Shown here in pieces: positions 61,285-61,333 of a stretch of 61,333 bases of DNA (positions are counted from its first letter, which is position 1; each line of letters begins with the position of its first letter). The stretch is from contig CAMDDQ010000004.1 of assembly GCA_945892765.1 (NCBI GenBank), positions 1 to 61,333 of the forward strand. The letters run 5' to 3'. The stretch is from Asaia bogorensis (lineage in GTDB: Bacteria; Pseudomonadota; Alphaproteobacteria; CACIAM-22H2). Made by a program: the position numbers and the translations under genes. Below the pieces are notes generated by a model that saw only the letters and a program-made list of their open reading frames with translations, was not told where the DNA came from and ran no database searches.

Positions 61285-61333
61285 ATGCCCGATATTGCAC
61301 CCGGCACGCCACTGCGGCTAATCGCCGTCGCCA
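61285..61333 (+). CDS. parA: Probable ParA chromosome partitioning ATPase, N-terminus only (truncated by window end)
   Basis: MPDIAPGTPLRLIAVA.. matches the ParA N-terminal strand; position after mnmG-rsmG and next to parS. Confidence 0.7.
   Translation, partial: MPDIAPGTPLRLIAVA

Noticed and set aside
1-61333. tRNA, rRNA, riboswitch, transposase, prophage or toxin-antitoxin genes
   Set aside because: Scanned by eye for T-loop motifs, transposase/integrase motifs and small paired ORFs; nothing supportable found. A tRNAscan/Rfam run would be decisive.

Overview
This 61.3 kb, GC-rich window is chromosomal and looks alphaproteobacterial, probably Rhodospirillales-like (inferred from gene content). 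It is mostly conserved core genes: an ABC-F fragment, sdhCDAB, argH-lptM-like-lysA, a TIGR02302/DUF4175 protein with a CpdR-like regulator, ftsEX, gmhB, plsC, nrdJ, the F0 ATP synthase operon (atpI-B-E-F'-F), a PepSY/two-component locus, thrS-infC, LPS glycosyltransferases, a porin, DUF3576-leuS-lptE-holA, lepA, rpmI-rplT-pheST and mnmE-mnmG-rsmG-parA(start). No tRNA, rRNA, CRISPR array or transposase was recognised. Main points for follow-up: (i) two perfect 16-bp parS sites, each inside a longer perfect palindrome, flanking mnmG, one of them encoded within rsmG; (ii) a 640-aa protein with an HPr-kinase/PEPCK-like P-loop (EGASGSGKSE) beside a methyltransferase; (iii) four gene disruptions: three apparent 1-nt frameshifts (algL-like, a 'NPLQHIPVVG' protein, an Hpt-domain protein) and one in-frame TGA at a likely Trp codon in a methyltransferase; (iv) infC apparently starting at ATC; (v) an nrdJ promoter with a palindrome filling the -35/-10 spacer; (vi) a REP-like double hairpin. 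No clear new multi-gene system was found. The P-loop protein is the best candidate for undescribed biochemistry.
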